A program made the translations under genes and the position numbers. Positions 21,515 to 23,399 of a stretch of DNA of 23,399 nucleotides are shown in pieces; position 1 is the stretch's first letter; each line of letters starts with the position of its first letter. The notes below the pieces were generated by a model. That model ran no database searches. It was not told the origin of the DNA and worked only from the letters and a program-made list of their open reading frames with translations. Location: assembly GCA_910578885.1 (NCBI GenBank), contig CAJTSH010000046.1, positions 1-23,399 on the forward strand. The letters run 5' to 3'. The DNA is from an uncultured Lachnospiraceae bacterium (GTDB lineage: Bacteria; Bacillota; Clostridia; Lachnospirales; Lachnospiraceae).

Positions 21515-23059
21515 GTGGATCAGGAAAAAGTAATTGTCATTGATTTTGGAGGGCAGTACAACCAATTGGTGGCAAGACGTGTCCGGGAATGCAATGTTTA
21601 TTGTGAAATTTATTCCTACAAGACGGATATAGAGCAGATAAAGGCGATGAATCCGAAGGGAATCATTCTTACCGGGGGACCGAACAGCTGTTATGGTTCC
21701 GATTCCCAAAGCTGTACGAAGGAGCTTTTCGAGCTTGGGATACCGGTGCTTGGGCTCTGCTACGGCGCCCAGCTCATGATGCATCTTCTGGGCGGGAAGG
21801 TTGAAAAGGCTCCCGTGCAGGAGTACGGAAAGACGGAGGTTTTTGTGGATACATCATCTCCTCTGTTTACGGATGTGCCAAAAAGTACGATTTGCTGGAT
21901 GAGCCATTCTGATTATATTTCCAGAGAAGCACCGGGCTTTACGGTCTGTGCCCATACGGCGGACTGTCCGGTGGCGGCGGCGGAAAATAAGGCGCAGGGT
22001 CTGTATGCGATTCAGTTCCATCCGGAGGTGCTTCATACGCAGGAAGGCACGAAGATGCTGCATAATTTTGTCCGCGGTATCTGCGGATGCTCCGGTACAT
22101 GGAAGATGGATGCTTTTGTGGAGAATTCGATTCAGGAAATCCGGAAAAAGGTTGGAAGCGGCAAGGTTCTGTGCGCGCTTTCCGGCGGCGTGGATTCGTC
22201 CGTTGCGGCAGTTATGATGGCGAAGGCAATCGGAGACCAGTTGACCTGTGTTTTTGTAGATCATGGCCTGCTTCGTAAGAATGAAGGGGATGAGGTTGAG
22301 GCGGTTTTTGGACCTAAGGGTTCTTATGAGCTGAATTTTATCCGGGTGAATGCTCAGGAGCGTTTCTATGAAAAACTTGCCGGAGTAGAAGAGCCAGAGA
22401 AGAAGCGTAAGATTATCGGCGAAGAGTTTATCCGGGTTTTTGAGGAAGAGGCAAAGAAAATCGGAGCAGTCGATTTTCTTGTTCAGGGAACCATTTACCC
22501 AGATGTGGTGGAAAGCGGTCTTGGAGGAGAATCAGCGGTTATTAAGTCCCATCACAATGTTGGAGGACTGCCAGATTGTGTGGATTTCAGGGAAATTATT
22601 GAGCCGCTGCGCAATCTGTTTAAGGATGAGGTACGTAAGGCGGGGCTTGAGCTTGGCATTCCCGAGCATCTGGTATTCCGTCAGCCTTTCCCTGGCCCTG
22701 GGCTTGGCATTCGTATCATTGGTGAGGTGACTGCAGATAAGGTGAGGATTGTGCAGGATGCCGATGCAATTTACCGTGAGGAAATTGCAAAAGCCGGTCT
22801 GAATCGAAGCATCGGGCAGTATTTTGCGGCGCTGACGAATATGAGATCGGTTGGCGTCATGGGGGACGAACGTACCTATGATTATGCGGTGGCGCTGCGT
22901 GCGGTGAATACGATTGATTTTATGACAGCGGAAAGCGCAGAGATTCCGTTTGAGGTGCTGCAGACGGTGATGAGCAGGATTATTAACGAGGTACGTGGGG
23001 TGAACCGCGTATTTTATGATTTGACGAGTAAGCCGCCGGGGACGATTGAGTTCGAATAG
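21515..23059 (+). CDS. guaA: GMP synthase (glutamine-hydrolysing)
   Basis: 514 residues, standard length. It aminates XMP to GMP using glutamine and ATP. The class I glutaminase domain has Cys82 (LGLCYGAQ), His169 and Glu171 (FHPEV). The ATP-pyrophosphatase P-loop is SGGVDSS (223-229). The C-terminal dimerisation domain includes RQPFPGPGLGIRIIGE and the family ending SKPPGTIEFE. The start is a GTG at 21515, 8 bases behind AGGAGG; the in-frame sequence upstream has no alternative with a ribosome site. Single gene with its own promoter and terminator. Very high confidence. Confidence 0.97.
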   Translation: MDQEKVIVIDFGGQYNQLVARRVRECNVYCEIYSYKTDIEQIKAMNPKGIILTGGPNSCYGSDSQSCTKELFELGIPVLGLCYGAQLMMHLLGGKVEKAPVQEYGKTEVFVDTSSPLFTDVPKSTICWMSHSDYISREAPGFTVCAHTADCPVAAAENKAQGLYAIQFHPEVLHTQEGTKMLHNFVRGICGCSGTWKMDAFVENSIQEIRKKVGSGKVLCALSGGVDSSVAAVMMAKAIGDQLTCVFVDHGLLRKNEGDEVEAVFGPKGSYELNFIRVNAQERFYEKLAGVEEPEKKRKIIGEEFIRVFEEEAKKIGAVDFLVQGTIYPDVVESGLGGESAVIKSHHNVGGLPDCVDFREIIEPLRNLFKDEVRKAGLELGIPEHLVFRQPFPGPGLGIRIIGEVTADKVRIVQDADAIYREEIAKAGLNRSIGQYFAALTNMRSVGVMGDERTYDYAVALRAVNTIDFMTAESAEIPFEVLQTVMSRIINEVRGVNRVFYDLTSKPPGTIEFE

Positions 23060-23066
23060 TCGGAGC

Positions 23067-23370
23067 TGTTAAAGGGTAATGGTCATTTCCCTAAAGGGTA
23101 AGAAATCCGTTTCCCTTTGAAGAATTAGGAAAATGAAGAATAGACCTTGATAAGTAGGAGATTTCCTGCTTGTTGAGGTCTTATTTTTTACTATAGCGTG
23201 GAGCAAAAAAGCCTTAAAATAAGGCATTTGAGAGAGCATAAAATTAAAATTTTATGTGTTGTTGATTGATAGATTTTTGAGATGCTTTGAGTAGTAACCA
23301 GAACGGTTATCAAATGTCAGAGGGAAATGAAAATCTTACCTTACAGGGAAATGGGGTTTACCTTTTGACA
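23067..23370. mobile_element. Possible ~304-bp non-autonomous element with repeated inverted ends
   Basis: TGTTAAAGGGTAA (from 23067) and, on the other strand, TGTCAAAAGGTAA (from 23370 inward) begin imperfect inverted repeats. By eye about 40 of 54 positions agree between 23067-23120 and the complement of 23317-23370. Each end holds two subrepeats of GGTAA...TTTCCCT spaced 24-25 bases. Ends starting with TGT and containing multiple internal repeats are typical of the IS21 family, but there is no transposase and no convincing target duplication. The interior carries the guaA terminator and a 9-bp palindrome (23237-23256), with no reading frame of note. Confidence 0.5.
23142..23190 (+). terminator. 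Terminator behind guaA
   Basis: A 17-bp stem with four G-T pairs (AGACCT... 23142-23158 with ...AGGTCT 23165-23181), a 6-base loop, then TATTTTTTA. It lies inside the putative 304-bp element. Confidence 0.85.
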
Positions 23371-23399
23371 TAGAGATTTTGGGAAAGTTCGTTTTTGGG

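Overview
The window looks like a chromosomal segment of an endospore-forming, low-to-moderate-GC Clostridia, most likely a Lachnospiraceae-type gut anaerobe. The reasons are the sporulation genes spoIIID and sipL, a veg homologue, a SEC-C-tagged methionine aminopeptidase, GTG and TTG starts behind strong AGGAGG ribosome sites, and short Gram-positive-type intergenic regions. Family assignments are read by eye from motifs; no database search was run.

Layout. (1) 1-1760, accessory junction: the 3' end of a bacterial Ig-like (Big_2) surface protein and its terminator, a probable 5' fragment of a group II intron directly behind that terminator, and an AT-rich orphan ParA-type ATPase with its own terminator. 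(2) 1780-7250, envelope and sporulation: plsC on the minus strand; then on the plus strand a PrcB-like lipoprotein, veg, sipL, a secreted coiled-coil NlpC/P60 hydrolase and a membrane-anchored SurA_N-like protein. (3) 7330-9940: methionine aminopeptidase, convergent with and overlapping a minus-strand lipid operon (UgtP/MGDG-type glycosyltransferase, then plsY). (4) 10080-12140: apt and an NCS2 purine permease, a purine salvage pair. (5) 12140-12870: a 730-base gene-free stretch rich in structure. It holds a terminator, an 18-bp perfect inverted repeat, a GC-rich folded segment with a second terminator, and a 3 x 95-bp tandem array in which each unit forms three hairpins. (6) 12870-17315: a same-strand cluster of M18 aminopeptidase, ABC-class ATPase (COG3044 type), NUDIX hydrolase, an unknown protein and a MIF/tautomerase homologue. 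(7) 17511-19434: a DUF2935 protein with a Cys-rich 13-residue repeat insertion, then a decayed AAA-ATPase-like/PD-(D/E)XK gene. (8) 19497-21333: spoIIID behind a good sigma-E promoter, a minus-strand PF06541-type membrane protein, and an HD-domain phosphohydrolase. (9) 21435-23399: guaA, then a ~304-bp sequence with TGT-starting, internally repeated inverted ends, resembling a non-autonomous insertion element.

Functionally, apt, the NCS2 permease and guaA cover purine salvage and GMP synthesis. plsC, plsY and the glycosyltransferase cover phosphatidate and glycolipid synthesis. sipL and spoIIID belong to mother-cell sporulation.

The least explained object is the 95-bp array at 12526-12820. 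A well-formed promoter would start transcription at the first hairpin, and the diverged first copy differs from the other two by three compensatory base-pair exchanges in one stem. That suggests a structured leader or small RNA ahead of the M18 aminopeptidase gene.
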